Source of the DNA: Candidatus Polarisedimenticolaceae bacterium
GTDB taxonomy: Bacteria > Acidobacteriota > Polarisedimenticolia > Polarisedimenticolales > DASRJG01
NCBI GenBank assembly: GCA_036275915.1
Contig: DASUCV010000009.1
Location: 349,198-413,197 of the forward strand
Reading direction: 5' to 3'
DNA length: 64,000 nt
Part shown: positions 47,038 to 56,562 of the stretch, in pieces
Layout of the letters: each line of letters begins with the position of its first letter
Position numbering within the stretch: the first letter of the stretch is position 1
Made by a program: the position numbers and the translations under genes
Notes under the pieces: generated by a model
Database searches by the model: none
Told to the model about the DNA's origin: nothing
The model's input: the letters and a program-made list of their open reading frames with translations, nothing else

Positions 47038-50000
47038 GTGGAGCGATACCGTCGGATCGGTCGGCTCGGGGTCGGGGGCGCGGGTCGCGTCGATCTCGTC
47101 GAGGACCGCCTCCGCCCCGGGTCGCGGCTCGCTCTGAAGGAGCTCCTCGACGCCGATCCCGAAAGCACCGCTCAGCTCACCCGGGAGTTCGCCACGCTCG
47201 CGAGCCTCCGGCATCCGAGCCTCGTCGAGGTCCACGAGCTCGAGATCGACGCTTCGAGCGGACGGCCCAGGCTCCTCATGGAGTACGTCGAGGGAACGAC
47301 CCTCGTGGACACGATCAAGCGCGAGGGCCCCGCGTCGCTCCTGCCGATCGTCGCGGAGACCCTTCGCGCGCTCGCCTTCCTCCACGACTTCGGTCTCGTC
47401 CATCGCGATCTCAAGCCCGGCAACATCCTCATCCGCACGACCGCCAAGGCCGGCCACCGGGTCGTCGTCCTCGACTTCGGGCTCGCCGCCGAGCGACACG
47501 CAGAGCAGTCCGCCGATGGCGCCGCCCTCGGAGGAACGCTTCCGTACATGGCGCCCGAGCTCTTCGACGGCGAAGCGCCTTCGAAGCGCACCGACCTCTA
47601 CGCGCTCGGGGTCGTCATCTTCGAGGCGATCCACGGCAGGACTCCGTTCGTCCTGAAGGGCCAGGACATGACCGGCTTCGTGACCGCGTTGCGCGAGGGC
47701 CGCCGCGCGCGCCCCGCGCCGCCGGCGGGGTTCCCGGCCGGCTTCGGGCGTTGGCTCGACGCCCTGCTCGCCTCGCAGGCGACCGACCGCCCCTCGAGCG
47801 CCACCGATGCGCTGGCGCGACTGAACGAAGCTTCCGCGGTCGACTTCCCCCTCGAGACCGGAGACGACCGTGCCGCGCGCCTCGGCTCAGGCCCGCCCGT
47901 CGGGCGCGACGACGTGCTCGCCGCGCTCGGCACCGCGCTCGAGCCCGGAGACGCCCCGCGCGTGATCTGGCTCTGCGGCGATGCCGGCTCCGGCAAGTCG
48001 CGCCTGCTCCGTCACGTCGCCGGTGAAGCGGTGGGCGCCGGCCGCCGCGTCCACGCACCTCCGGGCGCTCTCCCCGACGACGCCGACGCGTTCGTCGAGC
48101 GCGTGCGCGCCGATGCACGGCAAGCACCCACGATCGTCCTGCTGGACGAGATGGAGCGCGCCGACAACGCCGTCGCGACGTTCGTCGACCGCATCGCGCG
48201 CGAGCCGCGCGAGGCGCCCGTCCGCGTCGTCGTCGCCACGCGGCCCGGCGAGCTGACCCATCCCAAGCTCAAGAAACTCCTCGCCGACACCGGCATCGTG
48301 CCCTCGCTCACACGCATCGACCTTGCCCCGCTCACCGACGCCGGCCTGAAGGCGATGATCGAGCGTGCGAGCGCCGGCCGCTCCTCCGCGCAAGCGCGCG
48401 TGAAGTGGCTCGCCGACGCCTCCGAAGGCAACGCCGGCGCCGCGGAATCGCTCATCGTCGAAGGCGTCTGGGAGAAGCGCGGCAAGGTCCCCGTCGCGAC
48501 TGCGCTCCTCCAATCGATCCGCCGCCGCCTCGACGTCCTCTCCGCGGAAGCGCGCGCGTGGCTCGAGGCCCTCGCCGTCCTCGGCGACGACGCCCCCGAA
48601 CCGCTCGTCGGCGAGTTGGCCGGCCTCGAAGACCAGGCGAGCCGCGCCGCCGACGAAGCCCTCGCCGCCGGCCTCGCGCGACGCACCGGCGCGACGCTCT
48701 CCCCCGACTCACGCCGCGCCGTCGACGCCATCACCGCCGCGGCCTCGCCCGAGCGCTTGCGCCAGCTCCACTCTCTCGCCGCGACCCACTTCGCCACCTT
48801 CGAGCGCGACACCTTCGGCGTCGTCTCCTGGCGCCTCGCCCGCCACTGGCGCGGCGCCGGCGACCTCGACCGCTCCCTCGCCGCCGCGCTCGACTCCGCT
48901 TCCGCCGCCGAAGTCGCGACGAACTGGGAAGAAGCCGCCACGCGCCTGCGCTTCGCCTTGACGCTCCTCCCCCGCCGCGACCCTCGCCGCGCCGACCTCT
49001 GGCCGCGCTACGCCGAAGCGCTGCGTCAAGCGATGCTCCATCGCGAAGCGGTGCGCGCCTTCGGCTCCGTGGCGCGATGGGCGAAGGACGAGGCATCGAG
49101 GCTCGAAGCGAGAGCGATGCAAGCGCAGGCGTTGATGATGGCGGGGCGCTGGGATGCAGCGTTAGTACGCGCAGAGCAATTGCGCGTTGTTGGTGAGTCA
49201 GGCGGGATCTCCTTACCGATTGCCAGGGCGTTTTACATTATCGCGACCATTGCCAGTCAACACTTCGAGCAACAGAGATCACTTGATTGCGCTCGCCGAG
49301 GGCTCGCTCTCCTGTCCGATGAGCCTTCGGGCCTGCGCGCCGATTTGCTGGCTACGCAGTTCATGGCGGAGTCCCGGCTTGGCGAACCGGATGCCAGCAA
49401 GCACTTCGACGAGGCACGATCCCTCGCCAGATCCCTCGGGATGCATTATCGCGAAACGCTCCTTCTTGTCGGCCGAGCGATGTACGAGGAGCGCGCTTCA
49501 AACTTTTCGGAACAGAGACGATTCTTGGAGGAAGCCCGCGCGTTGGCGATGGAGCAGCGTTCCCCGGTCTGGCTCCGTTACGTTTCAAGCCAATTGGCAC
49601 GACTTGCGCTCATCAAGGGTGAGCTAGACCGTGCGCGTACTTTGTCGATTGAGGCCGAGGAATTGGCCTTGTACTCGGGCGCCCTCGAAACCGCGGCGAA
49701 CTTCGCCGAAGGCGCGATTTTCGCGCTCCTCATCATGGGTCGACCACTGGAAGCGCAGGCCCGCGCGAGGCATTGGCTTGAGTCGGGCCGCTTGAGCGTC
49801 GGTACCTCACAGTACTTGGCGATGACCCTGACACTCGCTGAGGTGCTTCTCGCCATCGAAGAACCCGACTTCACCTTGGTCGACAATTTGCTGGAACAAG
49901 TCGAAACGCGATTAGAAAGAAGCAGTCACTCACTCCGCGTGTCGGCGATGAGCCATAGAGTGCTGCGCGACGCTCGGGATCCCAGTGTATTGAAAGATTC

Positions 50001-51858
50001 GCTCTGCTCGACTCGGCTGGAGGCCGAACTCCGAAATTCGAATGAGACATTGAGTCCACTCGTGGCGGCTAGAGCACATTTGGTATTGGCTCGCAATTAT
50101 CTGCGTTGGGGTCTTTGGGACTCATTCGACAGTGCACTCAACAAGCTGTTCGCATTGTCGTCTGAAAGTGCCCTGCCGTACTTTGCTGCGGAAGGACGGT
50201 TCCTGCGTGCGGCTCGCCTCTCAGCTGCGGGCTATTCGGACGAAGCCGATGCCGAGCGTCGCACCGGTCGTCGCTTGTTCGAGGTAACCGCGACACGAAT
50301 CGGGGACGCAGACTGCCGGAATGATTTCCTAACGCAGCGAACGGTTCGTGATTTGATGGCGTCCGCCGCAGACTCGGGAGAGCTGAGGCGTCTTACAGTT
50401 CTCTACGAGATGATTCGGGCACTGAACTCCGAGGTCGAGCCAGAGTCAATCCTAGAGACCAGCCTTGAACTATCAATGCGCGCGGTTGGCGCTGAGAGAG
50501 GCATGATTCTGCTTTCTGGACCCACCGGTGCCGACTTCTCAGTCCGCCTTTCCAAGAACTTGGAACAAGAGACACAAGCAGACGCTGAGGCGTTCAGTCG
50601 GCGGATCGTTCAACAGGCCGAGCAGGGCGAGCCGGTGCTTGCACTGGACGCCGGGCAAGACGATCGCTTCAAAGATTTCAAGAGCGTGAGTTTGTTCCGC
50701 ATTCGATCACTCATGTGCGTCCCGCTTCGTTCACGGGGGCGCATCATCGGCACGGTGTACCTGGACAGTCGCAGACAGGGGCGACCGTTCAGACGTGACG
50801 ACCTTCGCTTCGTCGAAGCGTTCGCGGATCATGCTGCTATCGCCCTCGAGAATGCACGACGTCGTGCCGAGCTGGAGTTGGAGAACAAGCGTCTACGCGC
50901 CGCGGTCGGTGAACGCGCCCAGTACTCGAACATCGTTGGTCGGTCGCTGGCCATGCAGCGGGTATTCGATCTCCTGGAACGCATCGCCGACAGCGATGTG
51001 ACGGTTCTCGTTCAAGGAGAGAGCGGAACTGGCAAGGAGCTGGTGGCTCGTGCGCTTCACTTCAGCGGTCCGCGTAAGGACAAAGTGTTCCTCTCGGAGA
51101 ACTGCGCGGCGATCACCGAGTCCCTGCTCGAGAGCGAGCTCTTTGGTCACATCAAGGGCGCGTTCACGGGAGCCGATAAGGATCGCGCTGGGCTATTCGA
51201 ACAGGCGCATGGCGGCACGCTGTTCCTCGACGAAGTCGGAGACATGTCTCCTGCCATGCAGGCACGCCTTCTTCGTGTCCTTCAGGAGGGCGAGCTCCGT
51301 CGGGTCGGCGGCGATAGCCCCATCAGAGTCGATGTACGCGTCATCGCGGCGACGAACAAGAACCTCCAGGTGGAGGTGGCCGCCGGCAGATTTCGCGAGG
51401 ATCTCTACTATCGGCTGGCTGTCGTGGTGGTCGAGTTGCCCCCTCTGCGTGAGCGTATCGGCGACGTTCCATTCCTGGCGAATCACCTCTCTCAATTGAA
51501 CGCCTCTGCCCGAAAGCGGCCGGCGCCGCGCATCGATGGCGTGATCTTGGATGCGATGGAGAAATACGCGTGGCCGGGGAATGTTCGCCAGCTCGAGAAC
51601 CTGCTCCGGCGGATGACGCTTCTGGCGGGCGACGGAGCCATCGACCGAACCGTCATCGATTCCGATCCTGAACTTTCGCGGATATTCTTTGGCAACGAGC
51701 GCTCGGTGGGTCCGATGCTGTCGCTCGAGAAGACGGAACAGGAACAAATTCGTCGGGCCTTGGATGCGGCCGCCGGTAACCGGGACCGAGCCGCACGGCT
51801 ACTTGGGATCTCTCGCGCGACGATCTACCGAAAAATGCGGGAGTACGACCTCCACTAG
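47038..51858 (+). CDS. Ser/Thr kinase - ATPase - TPR - GAF - sigma-54 activator - Fis regulator
   Basis: 1606 residues, GTG start, cytosolic. The kinase (about 1-265) has K34 (LALKEL), HRDLKPGN (122-129) and DFG (146-148). A STAND-like ATPase (about 285-560) has Walker A GDAGSGKS (314-321) and Walker [10 protein letters not shown] helical/TPR region (about 600-1100) and a GAF domain (about 1140-1290) follow. The AAA+ sigma-54 interaction domain has GESGTGKE (about 1327), GAFTGA (about 1374), [12 protein letters not shown] and a Fis-type HTH at the C-terminus ([20 protein letters not shown]). It should open sigma-54 promoters after kinase, ligand or nucleotide input. Base composition changes abruptly near 49160-49190 (about residue 710) from near-80% GC lines to about 55%, so the gene looks chimeric. 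The frame is unbroken. Confidence 0.92.
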   Translation: MERYRRIGRLGVGGAGRVDLVEDRLRPGSRLALKELLDADPESTAQLTREFATLASLRHPSLVEVHELEIDASSGRPRLLMEYVEGTTLVDTIKREGPASLLPIVAETLRALAFLHDFGLVHRDLKPGNILIRTTAKAGHRVVVLDFGLAAERHAEQSADGAALGGTLPYMAPELFDGEAPSKRTDLYALGVVIFEAIHGRTPFVLKGQDMTGFVTALREGRRARPAPPAGFPAGFGRWLDALLASQATDRPSSATDALARLNEASAVDFPLETGDDRAARLGSGPPVGRDDVLAALGTALEPGDAPRVIWLCGDAGSGKSRLLRHVAGEAVGAGRRVHAPPGALPDDADAFVERVRADARQAPTIVLLDEMERADNAVATFVDRIAREPREAPVRVVVATRPGELTHPKLKKLLADTGIVPSLTRIDLAPLTDAGLKAMIERASAGRSSAQARVKWLADASEGNAGAAESLIVEGVWEKRGKVPVATALLQSIRRRLDVLSAEARAWLEALAVLGDDAPEPLVGELAGLEDQASRAADEALAAGLARRTGATLSPDSRRAVDAITAAASPERLRQLHSLAATHFATFERDTFGVVSWRLARHWRGAGDLDRSLAAALDSASAAEVATNWEEAATRLRFALTLLPRRDPRRADLWPRYAEALRQAMLHREAVRAFGSVARWAKDEASRLEARAMQAQALMMAGRWDAALVRAEQLRVVGESGGISLPIARAFYIIATIASQHFEQQRSLDCARRGLALLSDEPSGLRADLLATQFMAESRLGEPDASKHFDEARSLARSLGMHYRETLLLVGRAMYEERASNFSEQRRFLEEARALAMEQRSPVWLRYVSSQLARLALIKGELDRARTLSIEAEELALYSGALETAANFAEGAIFALLIMGRPLEAQARARHWLESGRLSVGTSQYLAMTLTLAEVLLAIEEPDFTLVDNLLEQVETRLERSSHSLRVSAMSHRVLRDARDPSVLKDSLCSTRLEAELRNSNETLSPLVAARAHLVLARNYLRWGLWDSFDSALNKLFALSSESALPYFAAEGRFLRAARLSAAGYSDEADAERRTGRRLFEVTATRIGDADCRNDFLTQRTVRDLMASAADSGELRRLTVLYEMIRALNSEVEPESILETSLELSMRAVGAERGMILLSGPTGADFSVRLSKNLEQETQADAEAFSRRIVQQAEQGEPVLALDAGQDDRFKDFKSVSLFRIRSLMCVPLRSRGRIIGTVYLDSRRQGRPFRRDDLRFVEAFADHAAIALENARRRAELELENKRLRAAVGERAQYSNIVGRSLAMQRVFDLLERIADSDVTVLVQGESGTGKELVARALHFSGPRKDKVFLSENCAAITESLLESELFGHIKGAFTGADKDRAGLFEQAHGGTLFLDEVGDMSPAMQARLLRVLQEGELRRVGGDSPIRVDVRVIAATNKNLQVEVAAGRFREDLYYRLAVVVVELPPLRERIGDVPFLANHLSQLNASARKRPAPRIDGVILDAMEKYAWPGNVRQLENLLRRMTLLAGDGAIDRTVIDSDPELSRIFFGNERSVGPMLSLEKTEQEQIRRALDAAAGNRDRAARLLGISRATIYRKMREYDLH

Positions 51859-52007
51859 AAAAAAATTTTCAACTGGACGCGCCGGGTGAGGGCTGCCGAG
51901 CCTGTAATCAGACCCCTCCGACACTGGCGAATTCCTCTACTTCTCCCGCCTCGAATCACACCCGCGTAACGCCTTCCCCTACCTCCTCCGGGGTTGTCGG
52001 CATCTCA

Positions 52008-52031
52008 CGTAAGTACACGTTTGTACTTACG
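52008..52031. promoter_or_regulatory. perfect palindrome (10-bp arms, 4-base centre), candidate operator
   Basis: CGTAAGTACA and TGTACTTACG flank CGTT in the 267-base gap between the giant regulator and the small secreted protein gene (ATG at 52126). It is AT-richer than its surroundings. The position fits an operator or enhancer for the downstream gene; the adjacent Fis-type regulator is one candidate binder. I found no convincing -24/-12 element. Confidence 0.5.
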
Positions 52032-52125
52032 GTTGCGATGATTGCGTCTCATTTTGCGAGCCTCATCTTGACCATCGAGCCGCGACGAGAAGGCCAGACA
52101 GCAGGGCGGCTCGGGAGGCCGGGAG

Positions 52126-52458
52126 ATGCGCAGCAAGATGGGACAGCGGTTGGCGGCAGCGGCGATGGCGATCGGAGTCGTGATGCTGGCTGCGGCCCCG
52201 GTGATGGCGGCCTCCTCCATCTCGGTCAGCGGCTACTCGCTGAACGGCTCAGTTGTCATGGTGACCGTTCACAACAACGCGAGCAGCGCCGTCGTGGGAA
52301 ACATCTCGGTTCAAGCGCGAGTCGGCGGCTTGAACGTCATCAGTGTCGCGCCCGTGGCGCTCAGTGCTAACCAGACCACAACCGTCGGCGTTGCCTTCGT
52401 CGGGAGCATTTGCAAGGTGCTTAGCGTCGGAGTCACCGACGATGGAACGCCCTGGTAA
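52126..52458 (+). CDS. small secreted protein, unknown function
   Basis: 110 residues. Signal peptide (about 1-29, ending PVMAA), then a single beta-rich domain of about 80 residues (SISVSGYSLNGSVVMVTVHN; a late VGVAFVGSICKVLSVGVTDD) with the look of an Ig-like or CARDB-type fold. Only one Cys. GGGAGG lies just before the ATG. Its base composition is lower in GC than the window average, like the 3' half of the preceding regulator gene. A strong terminator follows. Possibly a target of that regulator (inference). Confidence 0.78.
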   Translation: MRSKMGQRLAAAAMAIGVVMLAAAPVMAASSISVSGYSLNGSVVMVTVHNNASSAVVGNISVQARVGGLNVISVAPVALSANQTTTVGVAFVGSICKVLSVGVTDDGTPW

Positions 52459-52518
52459 CTCCTCAGCCACCTAAGGCCGGCGGCCTTCCCCCCCCGACGG
52501 GTCGCCGGTTTTTCCCTG

Positions 52519-52559
52519 ACGCCCGCCCCTTCATGGTGAAGTGGCGGGCGTTTTCTTTT
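52519..52559 (+). terminator. rho-independent terminator after the small secreted gene
   Basis: ACGCCCGCC (52519-52527) pairs with GGCGGGCGT (52543-52551) around an inner CTTCA-TGG-TGAAG hairpin, followed by TTTTCTTTT. The stop codon of the opposing thioredoxin-like gene (52531-52533) lies inside the loop region. Confidence 0.85.
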
Positions 52560-53085
52560 CCAGCGCATCGATCTTCGCCCCGTACTGGACCCACAGCGGG
52601 ATTCCCGTGCCGGGGATGCGCGCGATGACCTTTGGCGGCGTCACGTCGTATTTCGGGCCCTTGGTTGTAACCGTTCGCTCGTAGACGAGCACCTGTGGAA
52701 TCCCGACCAAGGCGTCGTCGCCCGACGCCATGAGGTCGAGCACGGCCGAGTTGAAAAAGCCTCGACCGAGTTTGACTTCGTCGAACGGCCCGAGCGGCTT
52801 CAAGTAGTCGAGACCCTTGGCGAAATCGGAGTCGATGGCGACGCCGATCGCCGCGAACGGACGCTTCAAGGCGTCCGCTCGCTCGGCGACGATGTTCTTC
52901 GCCTTCACGACCGCGGCCTTGACGTCGGCGTCGTTGCAGAAGGCGCAGCCGGTGCCGCCGACGAACACGAAGACGATCTCGTTCCCTTCCTTCGGCTCGG
53001 GCGCCGCGCGATAGGGCTTCGGCTCGGACGCGGCGGCGATGCACGTCGTGACGAGGACGGCCGCGATCTTGAGGCGATGGCTCAT
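52531..53085 (-). CDS. secreted thioredoxin-like protein with a CxxC motif
   Basis: 184 residues from the ATG at 53085 (GAAGGAGA 4-5 bases upstream). A longer frame upstream overlaps the preceding gene and was rejected. Signal peptide about 1-19 (VLVTTCIAAAS), then IVFVFVGGTGCAFCNDADVK, where CAFC sits where thioredoxin-fold proteins carry the active-site pair. VGIPQVLVYERT resembles the cis-Pro strand, and RIPGTGIPLWVQYGAKI closes the domain. Probably a periplasmic redox or thioredoxin-fold protein of unknown partner. The start overlaps the preceding gene stop (ATGA), so the two secreted proteins are made together. Confidence 0.75.
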   Translation of the reverse strand: MSHRLKIAAVLVTTCIAAASEPKPYRAAPEPKEGNEIVFVFVGGTGCAFCNDADVKAAVVKAKNIVAERADALKRPFAAIGVAIDSDFAKGLDYLKPLGPFDEVKLGRGFFNSAVLDLMASGDDALVGIPQVLVYERTVTTKGPKYDVTPPKVIARIPGTGIPLWVQYGAKIDALEKKTPATSP

Positions 53086-53588
53086 AGATCTCCTTCGATC
53101 GGGATCATTCGCTTCGGGTAGATGCCGGTGTCGGAAGTGCAACAGATCGAGCCGTCGGTGCGCGTGCACATGCACACGATCGTCCCAGGGGGAAGATTGG
53201 TGAACGGCCCCGACGTGCACCACAGAATCGTGTCGAGGACGCAATCGGACTCCGGCGTGCTGAACGTCATCGCGGTGCCCGCGCCGGCGACGACCTCGGC
53301 CCAGCCTTCTCCCATCTGCACCTGAGGCGGCGGCATCGAGGCGCTGTAGCTCACACGCAGGGACTTTCGGGCGCCGATGACGGCCAGCAGGCGCGTGCCC
53401 TGGATCGGCGCGTCTCCGTCGTTACCGTTCCACACCTGGAACGGGCCCTCGTCGGCGATTCGAATCTTGTCGACGTGATCCTGAGTCGGCGGATTGACGA
53501 TGCGCTGGTCTTTGAAAGCGGCGCGAGCCGGAACGATCGTGAGCGTGAGCATGACGATGGCGGCGAGCGGCGGTGCGGCGATGGTCAT
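53082..53588 (-). CDS. secreted hypothetical protein
   Basis: 168 residues. Signal peptide 1-24 (ending PARAA), then an unrecognised domain with six Cys in its C-terminal part (SDCVLDTILWCTSG; TIVCMCTRTDGSICCTSDTG), suggesting disulfides outside the cytoplasm. No enzymatic motif. It is first in a two-gene overlapping unit with the thioredoxin-like protein, which could be a dedicated redox helper (inference). The divergent aconitase gene starts 178 bases away. Confidence 0.72.
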   Translation of the reverse strand: MTIAAPPLAAIVMLTLTIVPARAAFKDQRIVNPPTQDHVDKIRIADEGPFQVWNGNDGDAPIQGTRLLAVIGARKSLRVSYSASMPPPQVQMGEGWAEVVAGAGTAMTFSTPESDCVLDTILWCTSGPFTNLPPGTIVCMCTRTDGSICCTSDTGIYPKRMIPIEGDL

Positions 53589-53766
53589 CAGGTTTCCTCG
53601 ACGAGGATGGGACCTGTTGATCGCATCTTAGGGCGAGTACGCGCTCGTCGTGAAGCGAGGCGCGGTGAAGTGGGTTTCCTGGGCGCAACCAGCTCATCCG
53701 CTCGTTTGCGACCCTTCGGGCCGTTCTTGTACAGTGCGCGACGCCCACCTTCATCCGGAGGAATGC

Positions 53767-56034
53767 ATGAACGTGATCGAGAGCACCCCGGAGTTCGTCG
53801 CCGAGGCCTACAAGAAGATGCAGCGCCGCCTCGAGGTCGTGCGCCGCCGCCTCGGAAGGCCGCTCACGCTTGCCGAGAAGGTGCTCCTGGGGCATCTCGC
53901 CGATCCCGAGGGCGCCGATCTGCGCGCCGGCGAGAGCTACCTGCAGCTCCTGCCCGACCGCGTGGCGATGCAGGACGCGACGGCGCAGATGGCGCTCCTC
54001 CAGTTCGCGCAGGCAGACATCGCGCGGGTCGCGGTGCCGACGACGGTGCACTGCGACCACCTCATCCAGGCGCGCGAGGGCGCGGAGAAGGACACGCTCA
54101 GGGCGCTCGACGACAACAAGGAGGTCTACGAGTTCCTGCGCACCGCGTCGGACCGGTACGGCATCGGCTTCTGGAAGCCCGGCGCCGGGATCATCCACCA
54201 GGTGCTCCTCGAGAACTACGCGTTCCCCGGCGGGATGATGATCGGCACCGACTCGCACACGCCGAACGCGGGCGGCCTGGGCATGTTCGCGTCGGGGGTC
54301 GGCGGCGCCGACGCGGTCGACGTCATGGCCGGGTTCCCGTGGGAGGTCAAGTACCCCAGGATCATCGGCGTGAAGCTGACCGGCGCGCTGACCGGCTGGA
54401 CGGCGCCGAAGGATGTGATCCTCAAGCTCTGCGGCATCCTCACGGTGAAGGGCGGCACGAACGCGGTCATCGAGTACTTCGGCCCCGGCGCGGCGTCGAT
54501 CTCGGCGACCGGAAAGGGCACGATCGCGAACATGGGCGCGGAGCTCGGCGCGACGACGTCGGTCTTCCCGTTCGACGGCACGATGGATCGCTACCTCCGC
54601 GGCACCGATCGCAAGGGTCTTGCGGAGCTGGCCGCCGCGCATCGCGATCTCGTAACCCCCGATCCGGAAGTCGAGGCCGATCCCGCGAAGTACTTCGCGC
54701 GCGTCATCGAGATCGACCTCTCGAAGCTCGAGCCGCATCTCGTCGGCCCGCACACCCCCGACCTCGCGCGGCCGATCTCGGAGGTGGCCGGAGCCGTCAC
54801 GAAGGAGTCGTACCCTGACGAGATCTCCGTGGCGCTCATCGGGTCGTGCACGAACTCGTCGTACGAGGACATCGCGCGCGTCACCGACGTGGTGCAGCAG
54901 GCGAAGGCGCACGAGGCGAAGGCGGTGACGCCGTTCCTCGTCACGCCCGGGTCCGAGCAGATCCGCGCGACGATCGTGCGTGACGGACAGCTCGGCGAGA
55001 TCCAGTCGGTCGGCGGACAGGTCCTGGCCAACGCGTGCGGCCCGTGCATCGGACAGTGGAAGCGCGACGAGATCAAACCCGGGACGAAGAACACGATCGT
55101 GACGTCGTTCAACCGGAACTTCCCCGCGCGGAACGACGGAAGCCGCGAGACGCTCGCGTTCATCGCGAGCCCCGAGATCGTCGCAGCGTACGCGCTCGCG
55201 GGGCGGCTCTCGTTCAATCCGCTGACCGACGAGATCCGGGGCGGCGACGGCAAGCCGTTCAAGCTCGTGGCTCCCGCGCCGGCGCCCGACCTCCCCGCGC
55301 GCGGGTTCGTGAAGGATCTCCAGGGCTATCTGCCTCCGGCCGCCGACGGCTCGACGATCACGATCCGCGTCGCCCCCGACAGTAAGCGCCTCCAGCTCCT
55401 GACGCCGTTCACCGCATGGGACGGAAAACCGTTCGAGAGGGTGCCGCTGTTGCTCAAGGCGAAGGGGAAGTGCACGACCGATCACATCTCCCCCGCCGGG
55501 CCGTGGCTTCGCTTCCGCGGCCACCTCGACAACATCTCGGACAACATGTTCACCGGCGCGGTCAACGCGTTCACCGGCGACGCGGGAACGACGAAGAACC
55601 TGGTCACCGGCGAGACCGGCCCCGTGCCGAAGGTCGCGAGGGACTACAGGGCACGCGGCCTGAGATGGGTGGTCGTCGGCGACGAGAACTACGGCGAGGG
55701 CTCGAGCCGCGAGCACGCCGCCATGTCGCCCCGGTTCCTCGGCGCGGCGGCGGTCATCGTGCGCTCGTTCGCGCGCATCCACGAGTCGAATCTGAAGAAG
55801 CAGGGCATCCTGCCGCTCACGTTCGCGGACGGGTCGGATTACGACAGGGTGCGCGAGACCGACCGGGTCACGATCGACCCGCGGGAGCTGGCGCCGGGAC
55901 GCGAGATGACCGCCGTGCTGGTGCATGACGATGGGACCGAGGAGCGCGTGCGCCTGCAGCACACGCTGAACGCCGAGCAGATCGCATGGTTCAAAGCCGG
56001 GTCCGCGCTGAACGTCATCAAAGCAAAGTCCTGA
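53767..56034 (+). CDS. acn: aconitate hydratase (mitochondrial-type)
   Basis: 755 residues, the length of the mitochondrial-like aconitase branch rather than the roughly 890-residue AcnA. GGAGGAA lies 5 bases before the ATG. The [4Fe-4S] cluster Cys residues are in [11 protein letters not shown] and [10 protein letters not shown]. Substrate-binding motifs [26 protein letters not shown] and the swivel-domain [14 protein letters not shown] (active-site Ser) are intact. It interconverts citrate and isocitrate in the TCA cycle. No other TCA gene is adjacent. Monocistronic by spacing. Confidence 0.96.
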   Translation: MNVIESTPEFVAEAYKKMQRRLEVVRRRLGRPLTLAEKVLLGHLADPEGADLRAGESYLQLLPDRVAMQDATAQMALLQFAQADIARVAVPTTVHCDHLIQAREGAEKDTLRALDDNKEVYEFLRTASDRYGIGFWKPGAGIIHQVLLENYAFPGGMMIGTDSHTPNAGGLGMFASGVGGADAVDVMAGFPWEVKYPRIIGVKLTGALTGWTAPKDVILKLCGILTVKGGTNAVIEYFGPGAASISATGKGTIANMGAELGATTSVFPFDGTMDRYLRGTDRKGLAELAAAHRDLVTPDPEVEADPAKYFARVIEIDLSKLEPHLVGPHTPDLARPISEVAGAVTKESYPDEISVALIGSCTNSSYEDIARVTDVVQQAKAHEAKAVTPFLVTPGSEQIRATIVRDGQLGEIQSVGGQVLANACGPCIGQWKRDEIKPGTKNTIVTSFNRNFPARNDGSRETLAFIASPEIVAAYALAGRLSFNPLTDEIRGGDGKPFKLVAPAPAPDLPARGFVKDLQGYLPPAADGSTITIRVAPDSKRLQLLTPFTAWDGKPFERVPLLLKAKGKCTTDHISPAGPWLRFRGHLDNISDNMFTGAVNAFTGDAGTTKNLVTGETGPVPKVARDYRARGLRWVVVGDENYGEGSSREHAAMSPRFLGAAAVIVRSFARIHESNLKKQGILPLTFADGSDYDRVRETDRVTIDPRELAPGREMTAVLVHDDGTEERVRLQHTLNAEQIAWFKAGSALNVIKAKS

Positions 56035-56166
56035 AATAACGTCGGGCGCGTTCTTACAAAACCGCTCGAGACCAGGGTCGCTCCCGCCGCGTTCTCAGGG
56101 TTCGATGCGCCTGAAGTAGGGTTTCCCCTTATGGCTGGTCGTCGCGGTCGCGGCCACACTCCTGTC

Positions 56167-56562
56167 ATGGGCGCATCCCGCGAGCTACGCATCCTTCTCG
56201 TGGGAGACCATCACGCCGAGCTCGAGGCGCTCTGCCGTGAAGTGGCCGAGCCGTCCGCGATCGAGATCGTCGGCCACGCTCGGTCGGCCGCGGAAGCCCA
56301 CGAGCTCCTGGAGCTTCTCAGCCCCGATCTCGTGCTCCTCGACCTCGAGGCCGAGGCGATCGGCAGCCCCGCTGCGATCCCGCAGGTGAAGACACATCCT
56401 GGAGCGCCGATCGTCTTCGTCTTGACGTCGGACGACTCGGCCGCGGCGCGGACGGCATCGTTCGCCGCCGGCGCGGACGGTTTCATCGGGAAGGCCGAGG
56501 CTAGGGAGAAGCTCCGCGCTTTGATCGCGAAGATCCGCCCTTACGTGTCGCGCGCTTCTTAG
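56167..56562 (+). CDS. stand-alone response-regulator receiver domain
   Basis: 131 residues from ATG 56167; an in-frame ATG at 56131 adds 12 basic residues. A single CheY-like fold with no output domain. The first acidic site is degenerate (LLVGDHHAE in place of the usual DD pair), while the phospho-acceptor Asp (DLVLLDLEAE), the Thr (FVLTSDD) and the Lys (DGFIGKAEA) are kept. No kinase is next to it. The last 62 bases are antisense to the 3' end of glgB, an uncommon coding overlap. Confidence 0.8.
   Translation: MGASRELRILLVGDHHAELEALCREVAEPSAIEIVGHARSAAEAHELLELLSPDLVLLDLEAEAIGSPAAIPQVKTHPGAPIVFVLTSDDSAAARTASFAAGADGFIGKAEAREKLRALIAKIRPYVSRAS

Noticed and set aside
49150-49200. Possible frameshift or gene boundary splitting the regulator into two genes
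   Set aside because: The frame stays open across the composition change and the TPR-like helices continue on both sides, with no ribosome site and start codon beginning a second protein.
52021-52125. Sigma-54 promoter (-24 GG / -12 GC) before the small secreted gene
   Set aside because: The best candidates have the wrong spacing (GG-N11-GC) or lack the GG, so the consensus is not met.
53589-55962. Long open frame opposite aconitase
   Set aside because: Aconitase motifs are on the plus strand; the antisense frame is Arg/Asp-rich with no domain.
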